Shown here piece after piece: positions 1 through 10,739 of a DNA stretch of 64,000 nucleotides. The DNA comes from Noviherbaspirillum sedimenti (GTDB taxonomy: Bacteria; Pseudomonadota; Gammaproteobacteria; Burkholderiales; Burkholderiaceae_D): positions 4,464,001-4,528,000 of the forward strand of contig NZ_QYUQ01000002.1 of NCBI RefSeq assembly GCF_003590835.1, in the 5' to 3' direction. How positions within the stretch are numbered: position 1 is the stretch's first letter; the number at the start of each line of letters is the position of its first letter. The notes beneath the pieces were generated by a model, which made no database searches, had not been told where the DNA came from, and saw only the letters and a list, made by a program, of their open reading frames with translations. The position numbers and the translations under genes are program-made.

Positions 1-1713
1 GCCCACGACTTCTTCCAGGCTGGTCAATCCGAGCCTGACCTTGACCAGGCCGGATTGCCGCAAGGTCCTGATGCCTTCGCGCCGCGATTGTTCTTCGATT
101 TCCAGCGCCGTGCCATGGCCGAGGATGATGCGTTCGATTTCTTCGGAAATCGGCATCACCTGGTAAATGCCGACGCGGCCCTTGTAGCCGCTGCCACTGC
201 AGCGCTCGCAGCCGACCGCCTTGTACGGTTGCCAGCTGCCGTCGAGTTCTTCTTCCTTGAAGCCGGCGTCCAGCAGTGCCTCGTCCGGGATGGTGGTGGC
301 TTGCTTGCAGGTGCACAGGCGCCGCGCCAGGCGCTGTGCCGTGATCAGGATGACCGAAGAGGCGATATTGAAGGGCGCCACCCCCATGTTCATCAGACGC
401 GTGAGCGTTCCCGGCGCATCGTTGGTGTGCAGGGTGGAAAACACCATGTGGCCGGTTTGTGCCGCCTTGATGGCGATATCCGCCGTTTCCAGGTCGCGGA
501 TTTCGCCCACCATGATGATGTCCGGATCCTGCCGCAGGAAGGCTTTCAGCGCGACCGGGAAGGTAAGGCCGGCGCGGTCGTTGATGTTGACCTGGTTCAC
601 CCCTGGCAGGTTGATTTCAGCCGGGTCTTCCGCGGTCGAGATATTGATGCCTGGCTTGTTCAGGATATTCAGGCAGGTGTACAGCGACACGGTCTTGCCG
701 GAGCCGGTCGGGCCGGTCACCAGCACCATGCCGTAGGGGCGTTCGATCGCATCGAGCAATAGCTCTTTCTGGTCCGGATCGTAGCCGAGCGCATCGATGC
801 CCATCTGCGCCTGGGTTGCATCCAGGATACGCATGACGATCTTTTCGCCGAATAGCGTGGGCAGGGTGCTGACGCGGAAATCGATCGACTTGGTCTTCGA
901 TACCACCAGTTTCATGCGGCCGTCCTGCGGCACCCGCTTTTCCGAGATGTCCAGCTTGGAAATGACCTTGATGCGCGAAGCCAGCTTTTCCTTGATCGCC
1001 AGCGGCGGCTGCGCGACTTCACGCAGGATGCCGTCGACGCGCAGGCGGATGCGGTAAAACTTTTCGAAAGGTTCGAAATGCAGGTCCGAAGCGCCCAGAT
1101 TGATGGCATCGATGAGGATTTTCTGCAGGAACCTGACGACGGGCGCATCGTCGATATCGGTCGTTGGCCCGCTTTCCACGGCGGTCGTGGTATCGACATC
1201 GGCAAAATCGATGTCCAGGTCGTCACCGATCAGTTCATTCAGATTTTGCTCGGCGCTTTGTCCAAGCTTTTCGATCAGTTGCAAGAGCGCCGGGTGTTCG
1301 ACAATGACCGGTTCGACCGACAATTGCGTCTGGAACTTGATCTGGTCCAGCGCCTGGGAATTGGTTGGATCGGAAATCGCTACCGAGATCTTGTTGCCGC
1401 GTTTGGCCAGGGCAATGACGCGCTGGCTTTGCATCAGCTTGACATCGAGGATGCCTTCCGGGCGTGTATTCATGCTGAAACTGCCGATATCCAGGACAGG
1501 ATAGGCAAAAGTTTCCGAGCAGAATGCGGCCAGGGCGCGCGGTTCTATGTGTTTGCTTTGAACCAGTGCATCAATAAACGGAATTTTCTCTGCCTGGACC
1601 CGTTTGGTTAATGCCTCAACTTGCTGCGCAGAAAGATGTCCGGCATGCAGCAATACCCGCGCCAAAGCGGGAATCGCGGTGCTGGAAACCGTATTGGGGA
1701 AAACTGCCGCCAT
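1..1713 (-). CDS. pilB: Type IV pilus assembly ATPase PilB (carboxyl end cut by window edge)
   Basis: PilB is the cytoplasmic hexameric ATPase that powers pilus extension. The frame stays open from an ATG through 571 codons to the window edge. The amino-terminal third is a GspE-N/MshEN-type domain. A core domain follows with ASDLHFEP, Walker A GPTGSGKT, an Asp-box-like DPDIIMVGEIRD and the HTNDAPG stretch. A tetracysteine zinc motif is visible as CTCKQ followed by CERCSGSG. PilB proteins are about 570-580 residues, so only a few carboxyl residues should be missing. pilC would be expected just beyond the left edge, but this cannot be seen. A perfect 16-bp palindrome lies 48 bp upstream of the start. 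pilS-pilR and the pilG-chpA cluster lie elsewhere in the window. Confidence 0.95.
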   Translation of the reverse strand, partial: MAAVFPNTVSSTAIPALARVLLHAGHLSAQQVEALTKRVQAEKIPFIDALVQSKHIEPRALAAFCSETFAYPVLDIGSFSMNTRPEGILDVKLMQSQRVIALAKRGNKISVAISDPTNSQALDQIKFQTQLSVEPVIVEHPALLQLIEKLGQSAEQNLNELIGDDLDIDFADVDTTTAVESGPTTDIDDAPVVRFLQKILIDAINLGASDLHFEPFEKFYRIRLRVDGILREVAQPPLAIKEKLASRIKVISKLDISEKRVPQDGRMKLVVSKTKSIDFRVSTLPTLFGEKIVMRILDATQAQMGIDALGYDPDQKELLLDAIERPYGMVLVTGPTGSGKTVSLYTCLNILNKPGINISTAEDPAEINLPGVNQVNINDRAGLTFPVALKAFLRQDPDIIMVGEIRDLETADIAIKAAQTGHMVFSTLHTNDAPGTLTRLMNMGVAPFNIASSVILITAQRLARRLCTCKQATTIPDEALLDAGFKEEELDGSWQPYKAVGCERCSGSGYKGRVGIYQVMPISEEIERIILGHGTALEIEEQSRREGIRTLRQSGLVKVRLGLTSLEEVVG

Positions 1714-2061
1714 AAAGTTGTTGTGCTGAGTACCAGAAAATCATCCAAGTCGCGTTAGATGATGCCTATAGGCATCTGATTTGTAAAGATATTGTGATTC
1801 TTTGTTAAGTCATCAGTGTGTGAATCGATACACTTTGGGGCGCTGCAATGCGCGCATGCGGGGTGGAAATATTATCGTTTTGATAATTTTCTGATGAGAG
1901 CAAGCAATGCGACGAGGTGGGCAAAAAATAGGGGGGTCAAAAATGCACGTCGCCAGGATGCATTGGTTTCGGGCTCAAAGCGTATGAGCAAGGACAAGAG
2001 AATTGTCTTTGAGAGTACCTTTGTCCCCAGTGGGCATCAACGCCAGCATTTACTGCGAGAC
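1714..2061. other. Intergenic region between pilB and the small lipoprotein gene
   Basis: This stretch of 348 bases separates the pilB start from the 3' end of the lipoprotein gene. It is AT-richer than the flanking genes. The only clear element is the palindrome described separately. I see no convincing coding frame. No sigma-54 promoter (GG-N10-GC type) is obvious in front of pilB, and no -35/-10 pair stands out. Confidence 0.5.
1761..1776. promoter_or_regulatory. Perfect 16-bp palindrome upstream of pilB
   Basis: The sequence GATGCCTATAGGCATC is its own reverse complement and lies 48 to 63 bases upstream of the pilB start codon. Its position suits an operator for a dimeric regulator. A cruciform or a transcript hairpin is also possible. 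No known regulator consensus is recognised, so the role is an inference from position and symmetry only. Confidence 0.4.
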
Positions 2062-2244
2062 TTACTCTTCATCTTCATCGTCCGGGATCACGGCATCGGC
2101 CACTGCGCCGACCGTCTTGGCGGCAACCTTGACGCCAGTCGCGGCGACCGTGACAGCGGCATCCACTACGGTGACGACAGCGCATCCGGTCAGGCAGAGC
2201 GCAAGGGCGATCATCAGCAACGTTCGGAGTAGTTTCATGGTCAT
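2062..2244 (-). CDS. Small lipoprotein (about 60 aa)
   Basis: The product is a 60-residue secreted lipoprotein of unknown role. It has a short basic start (MKLLR), a hydrophobic core and a lipobox LTGC, so Cys21 (counted from the first Met) should be lipidated. The mature part is an Ala/Val-rich low-complexity stretch ending in an acidic tail (PDDEDEE). Two starts, six bases apart, are possible: MTMKLL or MKLL. Neither has a strong ribosome binding site. Similar Val/Ala-rich small lipoproteins occur in other betaproteobacteria, but I cannot name a function. The gene stands alone, with the tRNA-Pro gene upstream on the same strand. Confidence 0.7.
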   Translation of the reverse strand: MTMKLLRTLLMIALALCLTGCAVVTVVDAAVTVAATGVKVAAKTVGAVADAVIPDDEDEE

Positions 2245-2342
2245 GTGAGCAGGCGCAAAGCTTAACAGGCGAATACCGGGTTTTAGCGTCTTGGCGCTGC
2301 TGGAATCGATGCCGTCACCGTGGTCCGGCCCATAAAATGCAA

Positions 2343-2365
2343 ACAGGTCCCGCGCAGGGACCTGT
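2343..2365 (-). terminator. Rho-independent terminator after tRNA-Pro
   Basis: ACAGGTCCC and GGGACCTGT form a perfect 9-bp stem around a 5-base loop. On the minus strand the stem is followed by TTTGCATTTT. It begins about 20 bases after the tRNA 3' end, as expected for a tRNA transcript terminator. Confidence 0.8.
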
Positions 2366-2383
2366 GAGAGCGGGAGGGAATTC

Positions 2384-2460
2384 TGGTCGGGGTGAGAGGA
2401 TTCGAACCTCCGGCCTCTACGTCCCGAACGTAGCGCTCTACCAGGCTAAGCTACACCCCG
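2384..2460 (-). tRNA. tRNA-Pro (anticodon CGG)
   Basis: On the minus strand the gene starts CGGGGTGTAG and ends with the complementary CACCCCG acceptor arm, an A discriminator and an encoded CCA. The anticodon arm has stem CTACG/CGTAG around loop TTCGGGA, giving anticodon CGG, which reads CCG proline codons. The T-arm contains GGTTCGAATCC. The length is 77 nt with no intron. A strong terminator follows. Confidence 0.97.
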
Positions 2461-2504
2461 ATTGCGGCGCCGACCCTAACCGAATCCCCTTGAGGATTCT
2501 CGGC

Positions 2505-3488
2505 TCAATGATTGCGGCCCACCGCGAAAGCGCATAATTCTAGCAAAGATTCCTTGGCTTGGCTATTGCCCCAGCCACGGATTGCATCGGCTGCGCGCTG
2601 GGCGGCCTGTTCTGCGGCGCGTTTGGTGTAATCGAGCGCGCCGGAGCTGGTGACTGCATCCAGAATGGCGGCGAAGTGGGATTCGTCGCCATTCTGGATG
2701 CAGGTGCGCACCAGTTCACGCTGGCTCGGGGTGCCGTGCTGCAGCAGGTATATCAGCGGCAGGGTGGGTTTGCCTTCGCGCAGATCGTCGCCGACGTTCT
2801 TGCCGATCTCTTCCGCGTTGCCCGAGTAATCCAGCACGTCGTCGATCAACTGGAAGGCGGTGCCCAGTGAGCGTCCATATTCTGCCGCTGCTTCGACGTC
2901 GGCCGCCGAGGCGCCGGCAGCCAGCGCGCCGATCTGGGTCGCGGCCTCGAACAGCTTGGCGGTCTTGGAGCGGATGACCTGCAGGTAGCGCGCCTCGTTG
3001 ACATCCGGGTCGTGCATGTTCAATAGTTGCAGCACCTCGCCTTCGGCGATGACATTGGTGGCGTCAGCAAGAATTTGCATGATCCGCATGTCGCCGACCG
3101 CAACAATCATCTGGAAAGCGCGTGTATAGATGAAATCGCCGACCAGTACCGAGGCGGCATTGCCGAACAGGGCGTTGGCAGTCTGGCGGCCGCGCCGCAG
3201 CGACGATTCATCCACCACGTCGTCGTGCAGCAGGGTGGCGGTGTGGATGAATTCGATCAGGCCGGCCAGCGTATGGTGAATATTGCCTTGGCAGGCGTGC
3301 GCATTGGCGGTCAGCAGCACCAGCATTGGCCGGATGCGCTTGCCGCCGGCGCTGATGATGTATTCGGAGATCTGGTTGACCAGCGGGACATCCGAGTTCA
3401 GTTGCTGGCGAATCAGATGGTTAACCGCTTCCATGTCGGCGGCGATGGGCTGGAGGATGCTTGCTTGGGTAGAAAGGGTGGCGGACAA
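2505..3488 (-). CDS. ispB: Octaprenyl diphosphate synthase
   Basis: This trans-isoprenyl diphosphate synthase elongates farnesyl diphosphate with isopentenyl diphosphate to make the ubiquinone side chain. It shows GGKRIRP, the first aspartate-rich motif LLHDDVVD, GDFIYTRAF, and the second aspartate motif LIDDVLDY followed by GKNVGDDLREGKPTLPL. The frame is open further upstream to another TTG. I prefer the TTG giving (M)SATLSTQAS, because the resulting 327 residues match the family (about 323 in E. coli) and the extra 27 residues look non-conserved. The gene is divergent from rplU-rpmA-obgE, a common arrangement in proteobacteria. Confidence 0.93.
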   Translation of the reverse strand: MSATLSTQASILQPIAADMEAVNHLIRQQLNSDVPLVNQISEYIISAGGKRIRPMLVLLTANAHACQGNIHHTLAGLIEFIHTATLLHDDVVDESSLRRGRQTANALFGNAASVLVGDFIYTRAFQMIVAVGDMRIMQILADATNVIAEGEVLQLLNMHDPDVNEARYLQVIRSKTAKLFEAATQIGALAAGASAADVEAAAEYGRSLGTAFQLIDDVLDYSGNAEEIGKNVGDDLREGKPTLPLIYLLQHGTPSQRELVRTCIQNGDESHFAAILDAVTSSGALDYTKRAAEQAAQRAADAIRGWGNSQAKESLLELCAFAVGRNH

Positions 3489-3616
3489 GGGTAAGCCTGC
3501 GAAATCATTGATATCTTGCGAATTATACGATGAGAAGCGGCTGTGATCGGGCCTCTGGACTTGTGGCAAGTTCGCTATCGGTTAGGGCGTGGGTAAAAAC
3601 GGATTGTCGCGCGGCT

Positions 3617-3645
3617 TTGACTGGGCGGCTAAGTCCATGTATAAT
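3617..3645 (+). promoter_or_regulatory. Sigma-70 promoter for rplU-rpmA
   Basis: TTGACT (-35) and TATAAT (-10) are separated by exactly 17 bases, which is close to a consensus housekeeping promoter. Transcription should start about seven bases after the -10 box, leaving a leader of roughly 90 nt before rplU. A strong unregulated promoter fits a ribosomal protein operon. Confidence 0.85.
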
Positions 3646-3744
3646 TTGAGGTTTTCCCGATTCTTGGCAACTTTCTGTTGTAAGGAAATAAAAAGGAAAG
3701 AAAGAGATTTTAAAAAGTTTTTAACCCAATTGATGAGGTTCACC

Positions 3745-4056
3745 ATGTACGCGGTCATAAAAACCGGCGGCAAACAATATAAAGTTGCTGCTGGCGAAAA
3801 ACTCAAAGTAGAACAGATACCTGCAGACATCGGCGCCGACATCACCTTGGATCAAGTGCTCGCATTGGGCGCTGGCGATACCATCAAGTTTGGTGCGCCG
3901 CTGATTGAAGGTGCTACGGTTCTGGCTAAGGTATTGGCGCAAGGTCGCCACGATAAGGTCAAGATTTTCAAGATGCGCCGTCGTAAGCATTACCAGAAAC
4001 GTCAAGGCCATCGCCAAAATTACACCGAATTGCAAATCGTCTCGATCAACGGCTAA
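3745..4056 (+). CDS. rplU: 50S ribosomal protein L21
   Basis: L21 binds 23S rRNA in the large subunit. The 103-residue product begins [14 protein letters not shown], the signature start of bacterial L21. It carries the basic stretch [19 protein letters not shown] near its end, as is usual. The frame is open upstream, but the ATG giving MYAVIK is the family start. It is first in an operon with rpmA, 37 bases downstream, behind a near-consensus promoter. Confidence 0.98.
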   Translation: MYAVIKTGGKQYKVAAGEKLKVEQIPADIGADITLDQVLALGAGDTIKFGAPLIEGATVLAKVLAQGRHDKVKIFKMRRRKHYQKRQGHRQNYTELQIVSING

Positions 4057-4093
4057 GCGCCGGTCGAGCTAACCAAATACCAAGGAGTCTGAA

Positions 4094-4351
4094 ATGGCAC
4101 ATAAAAAAGGCGGCGGCACTACGCGCAACGGCCGTGATTCTGAGTCGAAACGACTGGGCGTCAAGGTCTACGGTGGTCAGTCCATCAATGCCGGCGGCAT
4201 CATCATCCGTCAACGCGGCACCAAAGTACATCCTGGCGAAAACGTCGGCATGGGCAAGGATCACACCCTGTTCGCGCTGATCCCGGGCAAAGTACAGTTT
4301 GTCACCAAGGGCGCTGCACAGCGTCACATGGTGACTGTGGTTGCTGCTTAA
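4094..4351 (+). CDS. rpmA: 50S ribosomal protein L27
   Basis: L27 sits near the peptidyl-transferase centre. The 85-residue product begins [20 protein letters not shown], followed by the [10 protein letters not shown] signature of L27. An AAGGAG-type site (caaggagtctgaa) precedes the ATG. It is the second gene after rplU, and a strong intrinsic terminator about 80 bases downstream separates it from obgE. Confidence 0.98.
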   Translation: MAHKKGGGTTRNGRDSESKRLGVKVYGGQSINAGGIIIRQRGTKVHPGENVGMGKDHTLFALIPGKVQFVTKGAAQRHMVTVVAA

Positions 4352-4428
4352 TCCACTGCAATGAGTCACTGCAATAAGCAGTTGCTATAAGTAGCTGCAA
4401 ATCGCAGGCAAGGCGCAAGCCTTCTATC

Positions 4429-4460
4429 AAAAAGGCTCTGCCACAGGTAGGGCCTTTTTT
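4429..4460 (+). terminator. Intrinsic terminator after rpmA
   Basis: AAAAAGGCTCTGCC and GGTAGGGCCTTTTT pair into a stem of about 14 bp with two G-T wobbles and an ACA loop, followed by T6 AA T7. It ends about 20 bases before the obgE start, so obgE transcription depends on read-through or on an unseen promoter in this short gap. Confidence 0.85.
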
Positions 4461-4462
4461 AA

Positions 4463-5590
<1,128 letters not shown>

Positions 5591-5667
5591 GCCCGCAGCT
5601 CATTTTATTTCATGCGCAATATTGCCGACTTGCCGTCAGACAGCCTCAATAGCCCTGCTCAAGAACC

Positions 5668-6786
5668 ATGAATTCCGTGATACAGAATGCCAAACGATTG
5701 ATCGTCAAGGTGGGATCTTCCCTGGTGACCAACGACGGCAAGGGTCTTGACAGTGCAGCCATTGCAAAATGGGCGGCGCAAATCGCGCAATTGCGCCAGC
5801 TGGGCAAGGAAGTGGTGCTGGTCAGCTCCGGCGCGATCGCCGAAGGCATGCAGCGCCTGGGCTTCGACAGGCGCCCCACCGGGGTCCATGAATTGCAGGC
5901 TTGCGCCGCGGTCGGTCAGATGGGACTGGCGCAAATCTATGAATCGAGTTTCCGCGAGCATCGCTTGCGTACTGCGCAGGTATTGCTGACCCATGCCGAT
6001 CTGGCCGACCGTGAGCGCTATCTGAATGCGCGCTCGACCCTGTTTACGCTCTTGCGTCTTGGCGTGGTGCCGATCATCAATGAAAACGATACGGTGGTTA
6101 CCGACGAAATCAAGTTCGGCGACAATGACACGCTGGGCGCCCTGGTCGCCAATCTGATTGAAGGCGATGCCCTGATTATCCTGACTGACCAGAACGGCTT
6201 GTACACGGCCGACCCGCGCAAAAATCCTGCGGCGCAGTTCGTGCATCAGGCCGAGGCCGGCGATCCCGCTCTGGAAGAGATGGCCGGCGGCGCCGGCAGC
6301 AGCATCGGTCGCGGCGGCATGCTGACCAAGATACTGGCGGCAAAGCGTGCCGCTTCCTCGGGGGCGCACACGGTGATCGCCTGGGGGCGCGAAGATCAGG
6401 TGCTGACCCGGCTGGCGGCGGGCGAGGCGATCGGTACCCAGCTCAACGCCCCGACGGCGCGGCTGACGGCGCGCCAGCAATGGATGCGCGACCATTTGCA
6501 CACGGCCGGCAAGGTCATGCTCGATAGCGGCGCGGTGCAGAAACTGACCGCCGACGGCAAGTCCCTGTTGCCGGTCGGCGTGGTCAAGGTCTCGGGAAAA
6601 TTCGGCCGCGGCGACGTCATCACCTGTACCGACCCTGATGGGCGTCCGGTGGCGCGCGGCATCTCGAATTATGCCAGTTCCGAAGCGCGCCGCATCATGG
6701 GCCATCCTTCCGCCGAGATCGCCGGCATCCTCGGCTTTGAGGAAGAGCCCGAGTTGATCCACCGCGATAACCTGGTGTTACTCTGA
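5668..6786 (+). CDS. proB: Glutamate 5-kinase
   Basis: ProB phosphorylates glutamate in the first step of proline synthesis and is normally feedback-inhibited by proline. The amino-acid kinase domain shows [10 protein letters not shown] at the start, [30 protein letters not shown] and the [13 protein letters not shown] motif. Residues from about 280 onward form the PUA domain, including the [15 protein letters not shown] stretch. The 372-residue length is the full two-domain form. It sits 77 bases after obgE. proA is not adjacent here. Confidence 0.97.
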   Translation: MNSVIQNAKRLIVKVGSSLVTNDGKGLDSAAIAKWAAQIAQLRQLGKEVVLVSSGAIAEGMQRLGFDRRPTGVHELQACAAVGQMGLAQIYESSFREHRLRTAQVLLTHADLADRERYLNARSTLFTLLRLGVVPIINENDTVVTDEIKFGDNDTLGALVANLIEGDALIILTDQNGLYTADPRKNPAAQFVHQAEAGDPALEEMAGGAGSSIGRGGMLTKILAAKRAASSGAHTVIAWGREDQVLTRLAAGEAIGTQLNAPTARLTARQQWMRDHLHTAGKVMLDSGAVQKLTADGKSLLPVGVVKVSGKFGRGDVITCTDPDGRPVARGISNYASSEARRIMGHPSAEIAGILGFEEEPELIHRDNLVLL

Positions 6787-6815
6787 GTCAGAGCCCGGGC
6801 ACCTGAAACGGTGCG

Positions 6816-7388
6816 TCAGCCGCCGGAGGGCAACACCTGGATCAATGGTCGCTTGTCACGTAATCTGCGCGTGATCTGCTCGGTGCTGCCTTCGACTACT
6901 GAGCCCGTGCAGAAATAATCGCGTGCCAGCGTTGCATGCTGGCGGTTGGCCGCGGTGCCGGTAAAGCGTTCCCAGCGGTCGCGCCGCGAACGGCTCCAGC
7001 TGCCATCCTTGTGGCCGAATGCATACAGTTTTCTTTCCTGCGTTTCACAGCGTATGCCTTCGTAGCTGATGTTTTCCGCGCCAGAGGGGCTACGGCTGAC
7101 CAGCGTATAACGCACCACGCCATCGCCGCCAACCGAAATTGACCTGGCATCAACGGCGAAGTGCATGCTGGTGGAGTTGCCCGCATCGAAATCCAGCAAA
7201 TTTGCCTTTTCGGGTACGGCCGGCAGCTGGACGGAAATTTCCTGCCAGGGCTTGTTGGCGTCGTCGAAGTCCTCCTCGAAGTGCGACTGCGCCTGGCTGG
7301 CACCGCTAGCCGCCGCCAGCAGAGCCAGCAGGCCCGCCTGTGCAAGTTTGACGGGCAATGAAATTGTGACTGCCATGAATATCTTCAT
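6816..7388 (-). CDS. CNP1-like secreted protein
   Basis: This 190-residue protein has a signal peptide (hydrophobic [21 protein letters not shown]) and a mature part resembling the CNP1-like family (named for a cryptic neisserial protein). Recognisable elements are [33 protein letters not shown] and the RDYFC near the end. Its function is unknown. Its ATG overlaps the rppH stop codon as ATGA, so the two are translationally coupled. That overlap is why I keep the first ATG and not the Met five codons later. Confidence 0.85.
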   Translation of the reverse strand: MKIFMAVTISLPVKLAQAGLLALLAAASGASQAQSHFEEDFDDANKPWQEISVQLPAVPEKANLLDFDAGNSTSMHFAVDARSISVGGDGVVRYTLVSRSPSGAENISYEGIRCETQERKLYAFGHKDGSWSRSRRDRWERFTGTAANRQHATLARDYFCTGSVVEGSTEQITRRLRDKRPLIQVLPSGG

Positions 7389-7963
7389 TCGTTATGGTGT
7401 TGGATCTCGGGATGGTCGGACGCATGCGCCTGGACCGGACCTGGGTCTTGGGATGACCGTGGCTCGCGGGGATTCTGATGGCGTTGCGTCGGCCGCGCCA
7501 CATAACGCGACAATTCCTGCAACGCCCTCTGGTAGACGTCGCGCTTGAATTCGATGACGACTTCCAGCGGCACCCAATAATTGTGCCAGCGCCAGGCGTC
7601 GAATTCCGGATGGTCGGTCAGGCGCAGGTTGATATCGCAATCGCGGCCGACCATGCGCAGCAGGAACCAGATCTGTTTCTGACCGCGATAATGGCCGCGG
7701 ATATCGCGCTTGATGAAGTGATCGGGCACCTCGTAACGCAGCCAGTCGCGCGTACGCCCGATGACTTTCACATGTTCGGCTTTCAGGCCGATTTCTTCCT
7801 GGAGTTCCCGGTACATTGCCTGCTCCGGGGTTTCGCCGTACTTGATCCCGCCCTGGGGAAATTGCCACGAATGCTCGCGCACGCGTTTGCCCCACCACAC
7901 CTGGTTATGTGTGTTTAGCAAGATAATGCCGACGTTCGGGCGAAAGCCTTCACGATCCAGCAT
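7385..7963 (-). CDS. rppH: RNA pyrophosphohydrolase
   Basis: RppH removes pyrophosphate from the 5' end of mRNA and so starts RNase E-dependent decay. The Nudix box is intact: [20 protein letters not shown] followed by IGL. The start [17 protein letters not shown] and the QFPQGGI motif are typical of the RppH/NudH subfamily. The 192 residues include a low-complexity, His/Pro/Arg-rich tail after about residue 165 that is longer than the enterobacterial protein. The gene is divergent from proS. Confidence 0.96.
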   Translation of the reverse strand: MLDREGFRPNVGIILLNTHNQVWWGKRVREHSWQFPQGGIKYGETPEQAMYRELQEEIGLKAEHVKVIGRTRDWLRYEVPDHFIKRDIRGHYRGQKQIWFLLRMVGRDCDINLRLTDHPEFDAWRWHNYWVPLEVVIEFKRDVYQRALQELSRYVARPTQRHQNPREPRSSQDPGPVQAHASDHPEIQHHNE

Positions 7964-8161
7964 GATTCCACCTCAAACTTTCCGCGGTCAACGCACCCGG
8001 TCAGGTATGCAGCACAGGCCTTTTCATGTCCAGCATCCCTGAAGCAGGGGCTGTGAACAGGCAAAAACAATCAAATGTGCGAAGAATGGGCGCATCGACC
8101 AGCTAATCCTATAAAATTGAGTTGATTATAACCCTCTCTTTTTAAAAAAGAATTCACCGAT

Positions 8162-9895
8162 ATGCGCGCTTCACGTTTTTTTATTTCAACCCTCAAGGAA
8201 GCTCCCGCCGACGCCGAAATCATCAGCCATCAACTGATGATGCGGGCGGGCATGATCAAACGCCTGGGCTCGGGAATTTATACCTATATGCCGATGGGCT
8301 TGCGGGTGATCCGCAAGGTGGAAAATATCGTGCGCGAAGAAATGAATCGCGCCGGCGCGATCGAGCTCTTGATGCCGCTGGTGCAACCTGCCGAGCTGTG
8401 GCAGGAAACCGGGCGCTGGGACAAGATGGGACCGGAATTGATGCGGGTGAAAGACCGCCATGGCCGCGATTTTGCCATCCAGCCAACTTCGGAAGAGGTC
8501 ATCACCGATGTGGTGCGCTCCGAAATCAAGTCTTACAAGAAGCTGCCGGTCAATTTTTATCACATCCAGACCAAGTTCCGCGACGAGCGCCGCCCCCGCT
8601 TTGGACTGATGCGCGGTCGCGAATTCACCATGAAGGATGCCTATTCCTTCGATCGGGATGTCGCCGGCATGCAGCAGTCCTACCAGGTTATGTATGACGC
8701 CTATGTGCGCATCTTCAATCGCTTCGGCCTGCAGTTCCGCGCCGTCGCCGCCGATAACGGCGCCATCGGCGGCTCCGGTTCGCATGAGTTCCATGTGATT
8801 GCCGATACTGGCGAAGATGCGCTGGTGTATTGTCCACAGTCGGATTACGCCGCCAACATGGAGGCGGCCGAAGCCCTGGCGCCGACTGGCGTGCGGGCGG
8901 CCGCTAGCGCCGATCTCGTCAAGACGGCGACGCCGGGAAAATCGAAATGCGAGGACGTTGCAGCCTTGCTGGGCTTGCCCCTGGCGGCGACCGTCAAGTC
9001 CATCGTGCTGGCGGTGGATAGCGAAGAGGACGACAAGACGGCGACGCAAATCTGGCTGCTGCTGTTGCGCGGCGACCATGAGCTCAATGAAGTCAAGGCC
9101 ACCAAGGTTCCGGGACTGGCCAATTTCCGCTTCGCTTCAGAGGCGGAAATTGTCGACCATTTCGGCACGCCGCCTGGCTATCTGGGGCCTGTCGGCCCCC
9201 GCAAGCCGGTAAAGATCGTGGCCGACCGCACGGTGGTTGCCATGAGCGACTTCGTCTGCGGCGCCAATGAGCCGGGTTTTCACTATACCGGCGCCAATTG
9301 GGAGCGCGATATCGCCGAGCCGCTGGTCGCCGATTTGCGTAACGTGGTGGCGGGCGACCCTTCGCCCGACGGCAAGGGCGACCTGGCCATCCAGCGCGGT
9401 ATCGAGGTAGGCCATGTGTTCCAGCTCGGCACCCGCTATTCGCAAGACATGCAGGCCACTTATCTGGATGAAACCGGCAAGCCGCAGTTGATGCAGATGG
9501 GTTGTTATGGCATTGGTGTTACCCGTATCCTGGGGGCGGCGATCGAGCAGAATTTTGACGACAAGGGCATCATCTGGCCGGCATCGATTGCACCCTTTGA
9601 AGTCGTGCTCTGTCCGATGGGTTACGATCGCAGCGAAGCGGTCAAGGCGGAAACCGACCGCCTGTACCAGGAATTGCTGGATGCCGGCGTCGATGCGATC
9701 CTCGATGACCGCGGCGAGCGCCCCGGTGCGATGTTCGCGGACTGGGAATTGATCGGCGTGCCGCACCGGATCGTGATTGGCGAGCGCGGCCTGAAGGACG
9801 GCAAGCTGGAATACCAGGGGCGGCGCGATGCCGAAGCCACCAGCGTGCCGCCGGCCGACATGGCGGTGTTCATGAAAGCCAGGCTGGCCGCTTGA
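8162..9895 (+). CDS. proS: Prolyl-tRNA synthetase (bacterial type with editing domain)
   Basis: ProS charges tRNA-Pro in the cytoplasm. The 577-residue protein has the bacterial order. The class II core begins with [19 protein letters not shown], then motif 2 ([25 protein letters not shown]). An inserted YbaK-like Ala-tRNA-Pro deacylase domain follows at about residues 225-400 ([28 protein letters not shown]). Motif 3 is in [13 protein letters not shown], and a carboxyl anticodon-binding domain completes it. A lytic transglycosylase gene starts at the base right after the stop. Confidence 0.98.
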   Translation: MRASRFFISTLKEAPADAEIISHQLMMRAGMIKRLGSGIYTYMPMGLRVIRKVENIVREEMNRAGAIELLMPLVQPAELWQETGRWDKMGPELMRVKDRHGRDFAIQPTSEEVITDVVRSEIKSYKKLPVNFYHIQTKFRDERRPRFGLMRGREFTMKDAYSFDRDVAGMQQSYQVMYDAYVRIFNRFGLQFRAVAADNGAIGGSGSHEFHVIADTGEDALVYCPQSDYAANMEAAEALAPTGVRAAASADLVKTATPGKSKCEDVAALLGLPLAATVKSIVLAVDSEEDDKTATQIWLLLLRGDHELNEVKATKVPGLANFRFASEAEIVDHFGTPPGYLGPVGPRKPVKIVADRTVVAMSDFVCGANEPGFHYTGANWERDIAEPLVADLRNVVAGDPSPDGKGDLAIQRGIEVGHVFQLGTRYSQDMQATYLDETGKPQLMQMGCYGIGVTRILGAAIEQNFDDKGIIWPASIAPFEVVLCPMGYDRSEAVKAETDRLYQELLDAGVDAILDDRGERPGAMFADWELIGVPHRIVIGERGLKDGKLEYQGRRDAEATSVPPADMAVFMKARLAA

Positions 9896-10579
9896 ATGGC
9901 AGCGGCGAAGGCGGGCATGCCGTGCGGGCGGAGCAGTAGCTTCAAGCGCCTACTCTGGGCAGCGATCCTGGCTGCGCCATTGTGCTGTGTCGCGCTGGTC
10001 CATGCCGGCAACCAGAAGGAAGAAGCCCTGGCTGACTCGGTGCGCATCGCCTTGTCGCGCGCCATTACCGACGCCGCACCGCCCAAGCCGCAGTTCGACG
10101 ATATCAATGCGCGTATCAAGCACCTGCATTGGCTGGGAGAGATGTCGGCCCGTCTGAAGAAAAAGCTGCCTGATGCGCAAGTCAGGCTGGAGTTCCTGCG
10201 CACCGCCTGGTATGAAGCCACGCGCGCCGGCCTGGATCCGGCGCTGGTGCTGGGTTTGATTCAGGTTGAATCGGCATTTCGCAAGTACGCGGTTTCGCCG
10301 GTGGGCGCGCATGGCTACATGCAGGTGATGCCATTCTGGAGCCGCGTCATCGGCGATGGCGACCGCAGCAAGCTGTTCCATATGCAAACCAATCTGCGCT
10401 ATGGCTGTTCGATACTGCGGATGTATCTCGACATGGAGCGCGGCAATCTGTATCTGGCGCTCGGCCGTTACAACGGCAGCCGCGGCCGCCCTGAATACCC
10501 GAATGCAGTGCTGGCAGCCTGGAAGAAATGGGAATACCACCACGCATCCGGCGATGCACCGGTGCTAAGCCAAAAGTAA
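9896..10579 (+). CDS. Lytic transglycosylase, SLT domain
   Basis: The 227-residue product has a basic start and a hydrophobic signal segment (LLWAAILAAPLCCVALVHA), then a soluble lytic transglycosylase domain. The domain shows ALVLGLIQVESAF, in which Glu of VES is the expected catalytic acid, then SPVGAHGYMQVMPFW and the LGRYNGSRG loop. It should cleave peptidoglycan glycan strands in the periplasm. The ATG directly abuts the proS stop with no spacer, so the gene is probably co-transcribed and coupled with proS. It could also be called a MltC/Slt-like protein. The family is sure, the paralogue is not. Confidence 0.9.
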   Translation: MAAAKAGMPCGRSSSFKRLLWAAILAAPLCCVALVHAGNQKEEALADSVRIALSRAITDAAPPKPQFDDINARIKHLHWLGEMSARLKKKLPDAQVRLEFLRTAWYEATRAGLDPALVLGLIQVESAFRKYAVSPVGAHGYMQVMPFWSRVIGDGDRSKLFHMQTNLRYGCSILRMYLDMERGNLYLALGRYNGSRGRPEYPNAVLAAWKKWEYHHASGDAPVLSQK

Positions 10580-10584
10580 GCCAA

Positions 10585-10729
10585 TTGGGGACAGAGTTAA
10601 GCGAAGCGGTACTCTGTCCCCAACTGACTATAACTGGAGAGGTTTTGTTAAGCGAAGCGGTACTCTGTCCCCAACTGATTCTAACTGGACAGGTTTTGTT
10701 AAGCGAAGCGGTACGCTGTCCCCAACTGA
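10585..10729. repeat. 51-bp tandem repeat (three copies) with inverted arms at its left end
   Basis: A 32-base core (GTTAAGCGAAGCGGTACTCT plus GTCCCCAACTGA) occurs at 10596, 10647 and 10698, exactly 51 bases apart, with one base change in the third core. The spacers (ctataactggagaggtttt and ttctaactggacaggtttt) are also near-identical. To the left of copy one, TTGGGGACAGAGT is the perfect inverse of ACTCTGTCCCCAA within copy one. This gives a 13-bp stem, an arrangement copies two and three lack. Because 51 is a multiple of three, frames stay open through the array on both strands. I do not regard these as genes. Confidence 0.85.
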
Positions 10730-10739
10730 GTTTGCAAAC

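Noticed and set aside
3489-3569. Amino-terminal extension of IspB to the upstream TTG
   Set aside because: The extra 27 residues are not family-like and the start lacks a ribosome site. The inner TTG gives the normal length.
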